Below, one piece after another: positions 8,308 through 17,276 of a DNA stretch of 53,277 nt. The stretch is from Deltaproteobacteria bacterium. Its GTDB lineage: Bacteria > Myxococcota_A > UBA796 > SXON01. Positions within the stretch are counted from its first letter, which is position 1. Every line of letters begins with the position of its first letter. Under the pieces are notes generated by a model that worked only from the letters and a program-made list of their open reading frames with translations, was not told the DNA's origin and searched no databases. The stretch is from positions 1 to 53,277 of the forward strand of contig CANKOI010000018.1 of the NCBI GenBank assembly GCA_947484175.1, in the 5' to 3' direction. Position numbers and translations under genes: made by a program.

Positions 8308-9141
8308 TCAGCCCGTGAGCCCAGCGTACCGCAGCGCCACCCTGTCCCCGAAGAAACACCAGAACACGGCAGCCGCCGCCAGAAAGGGGCCGAAGGGGAT
8401 CGCCAGCTTCAATCCGCGGCCGGTCACGAACATGGCCACGATGCCCACGATGCTGCCGATCACACTGCCAAGCAGAAGGATCGCGGCCACTCCCGGAAAT
8501 ACCCCGAACCACGCCCCGAACGCCGCGAGGAGCTTGGCGTCGCCGAGCCCCATGCCCTCCTCCCGGCGCACGAGCCAGTACGCGCCGATGAGCGCCGCGA
8601 TGCCGCCGCCCCCGACGAGCGCGCCCACCACGGACTGCTGCCACGTGGGCGCCCCGTCGTAGCCGAGCCAGCCGACTAGGGCCGCCCCACCCACTCCCAC
8701 CGGCACGCTGTAGATGCTGAACTCGTCGGGGATGATCTTGTGACGAAGGTCGATGAACGTAGAGGCCACGCACGCGAAGAGCAGCCAGCCGTACCACACG
8801 AACGCGACGAGGTGCGCCCGGTCGAGCTGGGTGACGTCCTCGACCACATGGCGAAACAGCAGGAGGGTGAGGACGCCGAACAGCGCTTCCACCAGCGGGT
8901 AAAGCGGGGAGATGTCGGTCTTGCAGGAGCGGCAGCGGCCGCGCAGCCAGAGCCAGGCGAGCACGGGCACGTTGTCGTAGGGTTTGATTGCCGTTCCGCA
9001 GCTTGGGCAGGCCGAGCCGGGATGGACGACGGAGCGATCTTCGGGCATCCGCGCGATGCACACGTTCATGAACGAGCCGAAGAGGAGGCCGAACAGGAGC
9101 GCGAAGGCCTGTGCGATCACCCAGACGTGGTCGAGCGTCAT
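8308..9141 (-). CDS. pilD: Type IV prepilin peptidase/N-methyltransferase
   Basis: A 277-residue polytopic membrane protein. The N-terminal domain has GSFMNVCIARMPE and a four-cysteine zinc site (CPSC, then CRSC about 20 residues later). The A24 peptidase domain has the first catalytic Asp in TFIDLRHKIIPD and the second in GMGLGDAKL. It cleaves the leader of prepilins and methylates the new N-terminus, so its substrates should include PilA (20234) and perhaps the small prepilin-like protein at 24502. The ATG at 9141 overlaps the stop of the aminotransferase gene by ATGA; a longer upstream reading is less likely. It is the last gene of a minus-strand run and converges on the IDH pair. Confidence 0.93.
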   Translation of the reverse strand: MTLDHVWVIAQAFALLFGLLFGSFMNVCIARMPEDRSVVHPGSACPSCGTAIKPYDNVPVLAWLWLRGRCRSCKTDISPLYPLVEALFGVLTLLLFRHVVEDVTQLDRAHLVAFVWYGWLLFACVASTFIDLRHKIIPDEFSIYSVPVGVGGAALVGWLGYDGAPTWQQSVVGALVGGGGIAALIGAYWLVRREEGMGLGDAKLLAAFGAWFGVFPGVAAILLLGSVIGSIVGIVAMFVTGRGLKLAIPFGPFLAAAAVFWCFFGDRVALRYAGLTG

Positions 9142-10193
9142 GGGGCGTGGCTCCCGAACGCGGCCACCACCTGAGAGACCTCGTTGTGGCTGAGGCACTC
9201 ATGCAGGGGAATCGCGAGGGCCTCGGCACAGTAGGCGTCGGCCTCCGGGGTGGGCGCATGGGGGAAACCGGCGAGTGCGGGTTGGTTCGCCAGGGACCGT
9301 GGGTAGAACAGCGCACTGTCTACGCCCGAGGCGGCGAGGCGGCTGCGCACGGCATCGCGGTTGGGCACGCGCACCACGTACTGGTGGAGCGCGTGGCTCG
9401 CGTGCCGAGGCAGGCGGCGAACCCAGATGGGCAGCTCCGCGTCGTACCGGAGCGCGGTGGCTCGCCGGAGGGCGATGCGGGCCGGGAGGTCGTCGAGGTG
9501 AACCAGCAGTACAGCAGCCTGTACCGCATCCATGCGGCTGTTGGAGCCAATGCTGCCGCAAACTCGCTCATGCAGGTAGGGCTCCGGCATGCCGTGGTTG
9601 GTGAGCAGGAGCAGGTCGCGTGCGGCATCGGCACTGTCGGTGAGGACGAGCCCGGCGTCGCCCGCCGCTCCCAGCGTTTTGGTCGGGTAGAAGCTCACCG
9701 CGCCCACGGTGCCATTTTTGGGGGAGGGGGAGGCGCCGGCGCACTGCGCGAGGTCGTCGACGACCGGGACGGGCAACCCCGGGAGGAGGCAGGGCTCGCC
9801 GTACAGATGCACCGCGATGACGGCGCGTGTGCGTGGCCCCAGCGGCAATCGGCTGGCGTCGAGGAGCGGCAGATCGGAGCGCACGTCGCCCACGACGGGA
9901 GTGGCGCCGACCCTGGCTACGGCCCCAGCGGTAGCGAAGAAGGTCACGGCCGGCACGATCACCTCGTCTCCCGGACCCACACCCAACGCGAGAAGCGCAT
10001 ACGCGAGCGCGTCGGTGCCGCTGTTGGTCGTCACGCCGTACGCCCAGCCGAAGGCGGCGGCCAGTCGGGCGCGGGCCGTGTCTACCACCGGCCCGCCCAC
10101 GTACCGACCGCTGCGGAGCACCTCGATCACCGCCCGCTCCACGGCCTCCCCCACCCGCGCGTGCCGCGCGGCGGGGTCGGCCATGCGAATCAT
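9138..10193 (-). CDS. DegT/DnrJ/EryC1/StrS family aminotransferase
   Basis: A 351-residue PLP enzyme. The fold-type I core shows TTNSGTDALAYALLALGVG, the PAVTFFATAGAV segment, VVDDLAQCAGA (Asp contacting the PLP ring) and the Schiff-base lysine in SFYPTKTLGAAGDAG. Family members transaminate keto-sugar nucleotides for glycan or surface polysaccharide synthesis, and some act as sugar dehydratases. The start overlaps the upstream permease stop (ATGA), and the stop overlaps pilD. The coupling to an ABC exporter and a prepilin peptidase suggests a cell-surface theme, but the sugar substrate cannot be read from sequence. Confidence 0.9.
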   Translation of the reverse strand: MIRMADPAARHARVGEAVERAVIEVLRSGRYVGGPVVDTARARLAAAFGWAYGVTTNSGTDALAYALLALGVGPGDEVIVPAVTFFATAGAVARVGATPVVGDVRSDLPLLDASRLPLGPRTRAVIAVHLYGEPCLLPGLPVPVVDDLAQCAGASPSPKNGTVGAVSFYPTKTLGAAGDAGLVLTDSADAARDLLLLTNHGMPEPYLHERVCGSIGSNSRMDAVQAAVLLVHLDDLPARIALRRATALRYDAELPIWVRRLPRHASHALHQYVVRVPNRDAVRSRLAASGVDSALFYPRSLANQPALAGFPHAPTPEADAYCAEALAIPLHECLSHNEVSQVVAAFGSHAP

Positions 10194-10957
10194 TTAAAAT
10201 CTCGCTTCGAGAACACCAGCATCGCCGTACAGAGCACGGCGGTGGTGTAGCCGGCGCCATACGCCGTGCTCCAAGCCACCTCCGACCACGGAACCGCTAC
10301 GCCATGCACCGCCTCGGCGCGCAGGTTGAAGGTCTCGAGGTTCGGGACCACGCGGTACAGGCTCAGCACCAGCGTACGGAATGCGCCGGGATCCGCCCGC
10401 TCCCCGAAGAGATGGAGGTCGTCGGCGAAGTGCCCGATCAGGTAGATGCTGACGCTGTAGGCGGTGGCCGTGACCGGCGAGGCGAAGGTGGAGAACAACA
10501 TTGCCCATGCTGCGAGCAGCGAGAGCTCCACCATCAACATCAGCGCGGCCACGAACAGGGGCATGCCCGGCAGCCCTTGTTGGGGACTCACGATCAGCAC
10601 GTAGAGGCCGAAGAGCAACAGCACCTCGACGGCGAGGGTGATCCACACCCCCACGTACTTGCCGAGCAACAGCTGCCAGCGTGCCAACGGCTTCGCGGCC
10701 AGGGTGTAGATCGTGCGCCGCTCGATCTCCTTGTACACGAGGCTCACGCCGAGGAACAGCGCCACGAGGGTTGCAAGAAAGCTCACCCCGCCGAGCGCCA
10801 CCCCACGAACGACCTTGTCGGTGTCGCCGATCGATACCTCGCGCAGCCCGAGCGAAATGCCAAGGAGTAGAACCGCGAAGAAGAGAATGCTGTTCAAGAT
10901 GCGGTCGCGCACGGCCTCGCGGAAGGTGTTGGTGGCGATCACCCAGATGCGGCTCAT
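10190..10957 (-). CDS. ABC-2 type transporter permease
   Basis: A 255-residue integral membrane protein with about six hydrophobic segments. The N-terminus MSRIWVIATNTFREAVRDRI and the intracellular loop EIERRTIYTLAAKPLARWQ are characteristic of ABC-2 permeases. It overlaps the upstream ATPase gene by four bases (ATGA), so the two form an exporter of the ABC-2 class. A dimer of one permease and one ATPase type is expected. The substrate is unknown. The gene is followed without a gap by a sugar aminotransferase. Confidence 0.88.
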   Translation of the reverse strand: MSRIWVIATNTFREAVRDRILNSILFFAVLLLGISLGLREVSIGDTDKVVRGVALGGVSFLATLVALFLGVSLVYKEIERRTIYTLAAKPLARWQLLLGKYVGVWITLAVEVLLLFGLYVLIVSPQQGLPGMPLFVAALMLMVELSLLAAWAMLFSTFASPVTATAYSVSIYLIGHFADDLHLFGERADPGAFRTLVLSLYRVVPNLETFNLRAEAVHGVAVPWSEVAWSTAYGAGYTTAVLCTAMLVFSKRDFK

Positions 10958-11901
10958 GCGAGCACACCAAGCTGTTTTTCGTTCACGGTGCGCGCGCGCT
11001 CCACCTCGTCCAGCAGCACAGACTCCAGGCTCGGCACGTTCCGGTGTACGGAGAGCACCGAGCCGCCCCCGCTGAGGATGCTGCGACAGGCGTCGTCGAC
11101 TTCGGCGGGCGGCACTCGCACCGTGCGGCGGTTCCCCTCCTCCCGCAGCAGCTCGGCCCCCGGGAGATCCGCCGCCCCCGTGAACGTGATGTCGACAGAA
11201 AGCGCGGCGTTGCCGACCAGATCAGCCATCTTGCCTTCCTCGCGCAGCTTGCCGCCCACGACGATCGCCACGCGGTCGCTGAGCTGTTCGACGTCGCTCA
11301 GGATGTGGCTGCTGAAGAACACGGTGCGCCCGGCACGCCGCTCGGCGAGGATGATGTCGCGCACCAGCACCCGCCCTAAGGGGTCGAGGCCGCTCATCGG
11401 CTCGTCGAGCACGACCAGCCGCGGGTTGCCCACCAGCGCCTGCGCGATGCCGGCCCGCTGGAGCATGCCCTTGCTGAACTTCCGGAGCGCCACGTTGCGA
11501 AAGCGCGACAACTCCACGCGCTCGAGCAGCGAGGAGATGCGCGCCTCGCGCTCCCCGGATGGAACGCCCGACAGGCGGGCGTAGAACTCCATGAACTCCC
11601 AGGCTGTGAGGTGTTCGTAGAAGTAGGGGCGCTCGGGCATGAAACCGAGGCTGGCGCGGCTCTGGGGGTCGGCGATCGGCGTGCCGAACAGCCACGCCTG
11701 CCCCTCGGTGGGAGCTTGGAGCCCCATGAGGGTTTTGATGGTGGTGGTCTTGCCGGCGCCGTTCGGGCCCACGAATCCGAAGGTGATGCCCTCGGGCACC
11801 TCGAGGGTAAGGTCGCTCAGCCCCACGAACGGTCGGCGAAGGAAGCCGGACAGGTAGGTCTTCCCGAGGCGCTCGGTACGAATGGCGGGAGGGGGGCTCA
11901 T
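10954..11901 (-). CDS. ABC transporter ATP-binding protein
   Basis: A 315-residue ATPase. Walker A is GPNGAGKTTT, the Q-loop region lies around LGFMPERPYFYEHLT, the signature reads FSKGMLQR (a common variant of LSGGQ in ABC-2 systems), and Walker B is LVVLDEPMSGLDP, with the switch His in SSHILSDVEQ. A C-terminal extension of about 90 residues after the ATPase core is typical of the DrrA/CcmA-like ABC-2 family. It pairs with the overlapping permease gene downstream. It begins 18 bases after the SPASM gene stop, so the whole run from the helicase gene may be one transcript. Confidence 0.93.
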   Translation of the reverse strand: MSPPPAIRTERLGKTYLSGFLRRPFVGLSDLTLEVPEGITFGFVGPNGAGKTTTIKTLMGLQAPTEGQAWLFGTPIADPQSRASLGFMPERPYFYEHLTAWEFMEFYARLSGVPSGEREARISSLLERVELSRFRNVALRKFSKGMLQRAGIAQALVGNPRLVVLDEPMSGLDPLGRVLVRDIILAERRAGRTVFFSSHILSDVEQLSDRVAIVVGGKLREEGKMADLVGNAALSVDITFTGAADLPGAELLREEGNRRTVRVPPAEVDDACRSILSGGGSVLSVHRNVPSLESVLLDEVERARTVNEKQLGVLA

Positions 11902-11919
11902 CGCGAGGCGGAGGCTATT

Positions 11920-12354
11920 CTAATTTCGCCGCGTGGGGCGGCAAGCGCGTCGGAAGCGAGTCAGCGCAGCGGCCTCATGGGTGAGTTCGAGGTACGCCTC
12001 CACGTCTTTGGCCTCCATCACCCCGGCGCTGCGCCAGTTGCAGCGGGTGCAGAGGGGGCCGGAGTCCGCGAAGCGACCTTCAGCGTGTGCGACGCGCCAC
12101 GCGTGCACCCGCGTGCCCGACCACAGCGCGGCGAGTGGCGTTTCGCGGATGTTGCCGAGGCGGTTCTCGAGGTGCTCATCGAGGCAACAGGTGGTGAGGT
12201 CGCCGTTGACCTGCACCATCGGAGTGTTCCAGAGGCCGGCGCAGGGGAGGCGATGCTCGCTGGGCTCCGCCCCGGCGTCTGGCTCGGCGGCCCCGCCACG
12301 CAGGCGTGCGGCGGCCCCCCGCGCCTTCAAGGCGAGCCAGCTCCGAGCACTCAT
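11920..12354 (-). CDS. Stand-alone SPASM-domain iron-sulfur protein
   Basis: A 144-residue protein starting at the ATG at 12354, overlapping the bpt stop by ATGA. From about residue 38 it has the layout of the SPASM auxiliary-cluster domain found at the C-terminus of radical SAM peptide-modifying enzymes: PCAGLWNTPMVQVNGDLTTC, a second adjacent Cys, then LGNIRETPLAALWSG and a closing CTRCNW. The radical SAM CxxxCxxC site is absent, and there is no room for the barrel. It is probably a Fe-S-binding partner or carrier; a remnant of a larger enzyme is the alternative. A longer in-frame start exists but would run far into bpt. Confidence 0.75.
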   Translation of the reverse strand: MSARSWLALKARGAAARLRGGAAEPDAGAEPSEHRLPCAGLWNTPMVQVNGDLTTCCLDEHLENRLGNIRETPLAALWSGTRVHAWRVAHAEGRFADSGPLCTRCNWRSAGVMEAKDVEAYLELTHEAAALTRFRRACRPTRRN

Positions 12355-13052
12355 GCTCGCTCCGCCCACTGACCCGCTACGAGTCGCTCGTGCGGTCGGT
12401 AGTTCGCCTTGTACACCAAGGCCGCGCAGTCGCTCACGAACAAGCCTAAGTAATACCAACGGAAGTTTTGTTTCCGAAGCCACCGCATCTCGGCGACCGC
12501 CGAGAAGACGCCCATCGACCGAGCTTCATCGTCCGGGTTGAAGAAGTGGTACACACTCGACGCGTCTCTCTCGCCGAGGTCGAGGATGCTCACCGCCACG
12601 AGGCGCGGCCCCTCACGATAGGTCACCTCCACCGTGCGGCAGCAGGTGTCCACGAGCCACTGTCGGTATGCCGCCGACGTGATCTCCTCGCCGCTCCGGG
12701 AGAGCCCTCGTTCGAGCTTGTGGCGGTTGAACAGCTCCAGTCGCTCGTCGTCCACCTCAGGAGTCCCGATCCTCGCCGACAGCTCGCTGACATTCCGCTT
12801 CCAGGCCCGGCGCTGCGACTTGGAGGGGGTGAAACCTGCGATGTCCACCCGAATCGGCTCGCAGGCGCGGCACGTATCGCAGGTGGGTGAGTAGAGCAGG
12901 CGCCCTGTGCGTCGGTCGCCGGCCTCGAGCTGGGCGTCGAGCTCGGCGCCGGTGAGCATGCGTGCGGGCGCCCGCAGCGGCAGCCGCGCCGTTTCGCCAG
13001 GGCGATACGGGCAGGGCTCGGGCTCGTTCCAGACCTCGCGGAAGTTCACCAA
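12351..13052 (-). CDS. bpt: Aspartate/glutamate leucyltransferase (Bpt)
   Basis: A 233-residue protein of the bacterial arginyl/leucyl-tRNA-protein transferase family. Hallmarks are CPYRPGETARLPLR, the N-terminal cysteine motif CDTCRAC, FTPSKSQRRAWKRN, and the C-terminal GNAT-like part with YHFFNPDDEARSMG. The enzyme moves leucine from Leu-tRNA to proteins with N-terminal Asp or Glu, marking them for ClpS/ClpAP degradation (the N-end rule). It lies 40 bases after the SNF2 helicase gene and overlaps the SPASM gene. Family length is about 230-250, so the protein is complete. Confidence 0.93.
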   Translation of the reverse strand: MVNFREVWNEPEPCPYRPGETARLPLRAPARMLTGAELDAQLEAGDRRTGRLLYSPTCDTCRACEPIRVDIAGFTPSKSQRRAWKRNVSELSARIGTPEVDDERLELFNRHKLERGLSRSGEEITSAAYRQWLVDTCCRTVEVTYREGPRLVAVSILDLGERDASSVYHFFNPDDEARSMGVFSAVAEMRWLRKQNFRWYYLGLFVSDCAALVYKANYRPHERLVAGQWAERA

Positions 13053-13092
13053 GGCAGCGTAGGCGGCGCGAGGCAGTTTGGAAAGGGCATGC

Positions 13093-15870
13093 CTACCCGA
13101 ACAGCGCAGCCAGCTCGTCGCCGCTCAGCGCCTTCGCGAGCTCGCCCTCGTCGAGCGCCGCACGCACCACCTCCCGCTTCCGTTCTTGGAGGAGCAGGAT
13201 GCGCTCCTCCACCGTGTCTTCGGCGATCAGCCGCATCGATACCACAGGGCGGGTCTGGCCGATCCGATGGGCGCGGTCGGTGGCCTGGTCTTCTACGGAG
13301 GGGTTCCACCAGGGGTCGAGGTGGATGACGTAGTCGGCGGTGGTGAGGTTCAGCCCGGTGCCGCCCGCCTTCAAGGAGAGAAGGAAGATCGGAGGGCCAT
13401 CCGATTGCGCGAAGCGTTCGATCTCGGCTTCACGGTTGCGCGTGGCGCCGTCGAGGCGGCAGAAGTCCCAGCCGGCGCTCCGGAGCTGGGGCTCAACAAG
13501 GTCCAGCATCGAGGTCCACTGGGAGAAGATCAACACGCGGTGGCCATCCTCCACCAGTTCGTCGAGGGTTTCTTTCAGCAGATCGAGCTTCGCTGAGCCG
13601 AGCGCCCTGTCGCCGCCCGGCAGCAGCCCCGGGTGGCAAGAGGCCTGCCGCATGCGCAGCAGGACCTCCAGGACCTGGAGCCAACCCTTGCCACCCGCGA
13701 TCATCCGGCGCGCATCGGCTTGGGAGAGGCTGCGAACGGCGTCGTAGAGGGTGCGTTCCCGTTCCGAAAGGGTGCACCGCAACACGACGTCGGTGCGCGA
13801 AGGAAGCTCGGGCGCCACCGCTGCCTTCGTGCGCCGCAGCACGAACGGTCGGATGCGCCGCCGCAACGCATCCCGCGCCGTTCGGCTGCCGGCCTCCATG
13901 GGCGTGCCGAACCGCTCCCCGAAAGAGCGTCGAGACCCGAGCAGGCCCGGGTTGGCCACGTGCATCGCTGACCAAAGTTCGTCGAGGCGGTTCTCCACAG
14001 GGGTGCCGCTCACGCACAGCCGCAGTTCGGCCTCTACGGCGCGGGCGGCCTCCGCTGTCTGCGACTCCGGGTTCTTGATCGCTTGGGCTTCGTCGAAGAT
14101 CGCGGTGGTCCACGGCCCCCGCAGCTGATCGAGGTCGATCCGAAGTACGGCCCAGGTCGTGATCACGAGCTCGGCCTCCGCGTCGAGCACGCGACGGGGG
14201 CCGTGAAACAGGCACGCGCGCAGGTCAGGCCGGAACCGAGCGGTCTCGCGCATCCAGTTACCGGCCACCGAGGTGGGCGCCACGACGAGGTGGCGGCCCG
14301 GTCCGAGGGAGGCGAGCGCCTGCACCGTTTTTCCGAGCCCCATGTCGTCGGCGAGGATGCCGCCCATGCCCACGGAGCGCAGCCACACGATCCAGTCCAC
14401 GCCGCGCTGCTGGTAGGGGCGCAGCACCCCCACGAAGCCGGCGGCGATCGGAGCCGCCGGTACGGCGGCGAAGTCGCCGGCGAGGGCGCGGAGCGCCGCG
14501 AGCGCGGGCGGCGGGGTGATGCCGAGGGCGTCGAGGGCGTCGAGCGCGAGGCCGGCCTGGGGCCGGCCGAGGTGGCCGCCGGCTTCGTCCTCCGCGTCGA
14601 GAAGCTCGGCGAGAACGGCGCCGTGGGCGTCGAGCCAGGCTTGCGGAACGGGACGCCAGCCGCCGCTGAGGAGCGGCACCAGCGGGGCGTGGTCGCGCCA
14701 CGCCGCAAGGAGCGCCCGCGGGTCGAGGTCGCCGGCGGCGCGCACCACGAAGTGGTCGCCCACCTCGTCGAGGCGCAGCTCGGGGTCGCCCCCGCCGCGG
14801 ACAAGGCGAAACCGCGGCGCGTGTACGAGGACCGCATCGCGCGCGCCCGGCGGGAGCGAGGCGACCCACTGCGCCGCTCCCGCCCCCTCGCGCTCCACCG
14901 CCACGCCGACCGCGACGCCGCTCGCCAGCAGCCGCCGTTCGGCCTCGGTGTCGCGGGTGGGCACGATCTGGGTGTCGAGGCGTTTCAGCTCCCCGTGCTC
15001 CACGCGCGCGTAGGCAGGGTCGCCGTAGACGATCCGAGCGAGGGCGCGGAGCCGGGTACCGTCTACAGCGACTTCCCAATCCAGCCGCGGCGCATCGTGC
15101 CGGGCGGAGGGCAGCCGCACGGAGCGGGTTTCCACGTCCACCAATCTTCTCAGGGAGGGCAAGAACTCCGTGACCAGGCGGCCGGCTTCGATCGGCTGAA
15201 ACACGATCCCGTTGATCAGGCGTTGCTTGAGGCCGGCCTCGATCGCCGTTTCGCCGATGGGGCGCAGGCACGCCCCCATGCGGAGGAGCCCGTTGGGAAA
15301 GGCCTCGTCGATGCCGGGGCGGCGAACGAGACGGACTTTCCAGCCCGGAGGGTGATCCACCACGATCACGATCGGCAACACGGGCGCCGGATCGGCGCTC
15401 GCGGGTTCGCCATCGAGGTCGAGCGGCAGTCCGCGCAGCGGGGCGAGCGCCTGCTGGGCGAGGCCTCGTGGCACTCCCGGCTTTCCCCACCAGCCAGCGA
15501 GGAGGCGGTTCAGCTCGTGGTCCTCGGGGCGGCGCGGGGCGCCGTCGGGCACGGTGCGGTCGAAGACGAGGCCGGAGTCGTGGCGGCGCAGGTGGTAGCG
15601 GATTCCGGCGAGGTCCGGCGCGCCGCTGAGCAGTCCCTCCGCCAAGGCCACCGCGACCGCCGCGGTGTGCGCGCACGCCGCTACCTCTGCGCCACAGTCG
15701 CACTCCCAGTCCTCCCCGTCGGTCCACACGGCCTGGGCTTCGGCCCGCCCGCGAATGCGCACTGCGAAACGCTCGCCGCTGCCTGTGACCCCCCCCTCGC
15801 GGGCGCAGAGCGCGCCTCGCTGGAAGAGGGCCGGGGGCGCGGCCCGGCGAACCCGATCGAGGAGCGACAT
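13093..15870 (-). CDS. SNF2-family helicase/ATPase with SWIM zinc finger
   Basis: A 925-residue protein starting at the ATG at 15870. Near the N-terminus is a SWIM-type zinc finger (WECDCGAEVAACAH). The C-terminal half is a full SNF2/Swi2 motor: ADDMGLGKTVQ (motif I), FDEAQAIKNP (motif II with DEAQ), SGTPVENRLDELWS (III), LIFSQWTSMLDLV (IV), SLKAGGTGLNLTTADYVIHL (V) and QATDRAHRIGQ (VI). Such proteins translocate on double-stranded DNA and remodel protein-DNA complexes or RNA polymerase. No nuclease or methyltransferase gene lies beside it, so a restriction or defence role is not supported. It leads the minus-strand run and is divergent from pilC. Confidence 0.92.
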   Translation of the reverse strand: MSLLDRVRRAAPPALFQRGALCAREGGVTGSGERFAVRIRGRAEAQAVWTDGEDWECDCGAEVAACAHTAAVAVALAEGLLSGAPDLAGIRYHLRRHDSGLVFDRTVPDGAPRRPEDHELNRLLAGWWGKPGVPRGLAQQALAPLRGLPLDLDGEPASADPAPVLPIVIVVDHPPGWKVRLVRRPGIDEAFPNGLLRMGACLRPIGETAIEAGLKQRLINGIVFQPIEAGRLVTEFLPSLRRLVDVETRSVRLPSARHDAPRLDWEVAVDGTRLRALARIVYGDPAYARVEHGELKRLDTQIVPTRDTEAERRLLASGVAVGVAVEREGAGAAQWVASLPPGARDAVLVHAPRFRLVRGGGDPELRLDEVGDHFVVRAAGDLDPRALLAAWRDHAPLVPLLSGGWRPVPQAWLDAHGAVLAELLDAEDEAGGHLGRPQAGLALDALDALGITPPPALAALRALAGDFAAVPAAPIAAGFVGVLRPYQQRGVDWIVWLRSVGMGGILADDMGLGKTVQALASLGPGRHLVVAPTSVAGNWMRETARFRPDLRACLFHGPRRVLDAEAELVITTWAVLRIDLDQLRGPWTTAIFDEAQAIKNPESQTAEAARAVEAELRLCVSGTPVENRLDELWSAMHVANPGLLGSRRSFGERFGTPMEAGSRTARDALRRRIRPFVLRRTKAAVAPELPSRTDVVLRCTLSERERTLYDAVRSLSQADARRMIAGGKGWLQVLEVLLRMRQASCHPGLLPGGDRALGSAKLDLLKETLDELVEDGHRVLIFSQWTSMLDLVEPQLRSAGWDFCRLDGATRNREAEIERFAQSDGPPIFLLSLKAGGTGLNLTTADYVIHLDPWWNPSVEDQATDRAHRIGQTRPVVSMRLIAEDTVEERILLLQERKREVVRAALDEGELAKALSGDELAALFG

Positions 15871-15978
15871 CGCGGCGTCGTTAAGCCGGCCCGCGACGGC
15901 GAGCCGGCGCACATTTGCGGTCGGGGCTGGTGCCCTGCCAGAAGCTCTGGTACAGTCCGCCGGCAAGGAGCATCCGGC

Positions 15979-17202
15979 ATGGCCGTGTTCGCATACGAAG
16001 GCAAGACCGCGCAGGGGGAAATCAAGCGCGGAAAGATCGACGCGGCCGACCACACGGCCGCGCGCGGCAAGCTGCGGGAGATGCGCATCAACGCAACGAG
16101 CGTGACGGAGTCGAAATCCGCGTTCGATTTGAAGCTCAACATCCCCACGCCCTCGTTCCTCAAACCCTCGGTGTCCCTGCGCGATCTCGTGATCTTCTCG
16201 CGGCAGTTCGCCACCATGGTCGACTCCGGCCTGCCGCTCGTGCAGTGCCTCGACATCCTCTCGCAGCAGTCGGAAAATCCCACGATGCGCGAGCAGCTGA
16301 AGGTGATCAAGGAGAAGGTCGAGAGCGGCAACACCTTCGCCGATTCGCTGAAGACCTATCCGGACACCTTCGACGATCTCTACGTGAACCTCGTGGCCGC
16401 CGGCGAGGTGGGCGGCATGCTCGATACGATCATGAACCGGCTCGCGGCCTACCTCGAGAAGAACCAGAAGCTGATTCGGCAGGTGAAGGGGGCGATGTCG
16501 TACCCGATCATCGTCATGGCGGTGGCCGTGGTCGTGATCGCCATCCTGCTCACCAAGGTGGTGCCGCAATTCGAAGACATGTTCGCGGACTTCGGCTCGG
16601 CGCTCCCTGCACCGACCCAGTTGGTGGTGAATCTTTCCAAGTGGCTCACCGCCAACATCGGCTACTGCATCATCGCGTTGGTGCTGCTCTATGTGGCGCT
16701 GACTCGCGCGATTGCCACCACCCGCGGCAAATTCATCTTTCACACGGTCCTGCTTGCGCTACCCCTCTTCGGCGACATCATCCGGAAGGTGGGCGTGGCC
16801 CGCTTCTGCCGCACTCTTTCGACCATGTTGAGCTCCGGCGTTCCCATCTTGGAGGCGCTGGACATCTGTTCGAGGACCGCTGGAAACGTCGTGATTGAGA
16901 AGGCCATTGCCGGCGCGGGTGTGAGCATCTCGGAGGGCCGCACCATCGCTGAGCCGCTCTTGGAGAGCAACGTTTTCCCGAAGATGGTCTGTCAGATGGT
17001 GAGCGTCGGCGAGGCCACCGGTGCGCTCGACACCATGTTGGGAAAAATTGCCGACTTCTACGATGAAGAGGTGGACGTCGCGGTCGAGGCCCTCACCGGC
17101 GCGTTGGAGCCGATGATCATGGCGTTCCTCGGCGTGGTGGTCGGCGGGCTCGTGATCGCCATGTACATGCCGATCTTCGAGATGGCCGGAAACGTCGGCT
17201 GA
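15979..17202 (+). CDS. pilC: Type IV pilus inner-membrane platform protein PilC
   Basis: A 407-residue protein with an AAGGAG ribosome site eight bases before the ATG at 15979. It has the tandem T2SF domains of the GspF/PilC family: the first from DLVIFSRQFATMVDSGLPLV through LVAAGEVGGMLDTIM, the second from VARFCRTLSTMLSSGVPILE through MVSVGEATGALDTML. Three membrane segments are visible (around SYPIIVMAVAVVVIAILLT, the middle CIIALVLLYVAL, and the C-terminal MAFLGVVVGGLVIAM). PilC couples the assembly and retraction ATPases to pilin insertion. The ATPases (PilB, PilT) are not in this window. Confidence 0.95.
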   Translation: MAVFAYEGKTAQGEIKRGKIDAADHTAARGKLREMRINATSVTESKSAFDLKLNIPTPSFLKPSVSLRDLVIFSRQFATMVDSGLPLVQCLDILSQQSENPTMREQLKVIKEKVESGNTFADSLKTYPDTFDDLYVNLVAAGEVGGMLDTIMNRLAAYLEKNQKLIRQVKGAMSYPIIVMAVAVVVIAILLTKVVPQFEDMFADFGSALPAPTQLVVNLSKWLTANIGYCIIALVLLYVALTRAIATTRGKFIFHTVLLALPLFGDIIRKVGVARFCRTLSTMLSSGVPILEALDICSRTAGNVVIEKAIAGAGVSISEGRTIAEPLLESNVFPKMVCQMVSVGEATGALDTMLGKIADFYDEEVDVAVEALTGALEPMIMAFLGVVVGGLVIAMYMPIFEMAGNVG

Positions 17203-17276
17203 CCGGGGCTCGGGACCGGGTTCAGCGGTACAATCTGGGCCGCTTCGTCGTATCGCTCTCGATTCTCGGTGCGACG

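Noticed and set aside
13093..15870. SNF2 helicase as part of a defence island
   Set aside because: Neighbours are bpt, a SPASM protein, an ABC exporter and pilus genes; no nuclease, methylase or known defence partner is present.
14083..15978. Upstream extension of the pilC frame by 632 codons
   Set aside because: It runs antisense to the SNF2 helicase gene; PilC homologs start at the ATG with the AAGGAG site at 15979.
15871..16743. N-terminal extension of the SNF2 helicase frame into pilC
   Set aside because: The extension is His/Glu-rich antisense to pilC; the SWIM-SNF2 protein starts naturally at ATG 15870.
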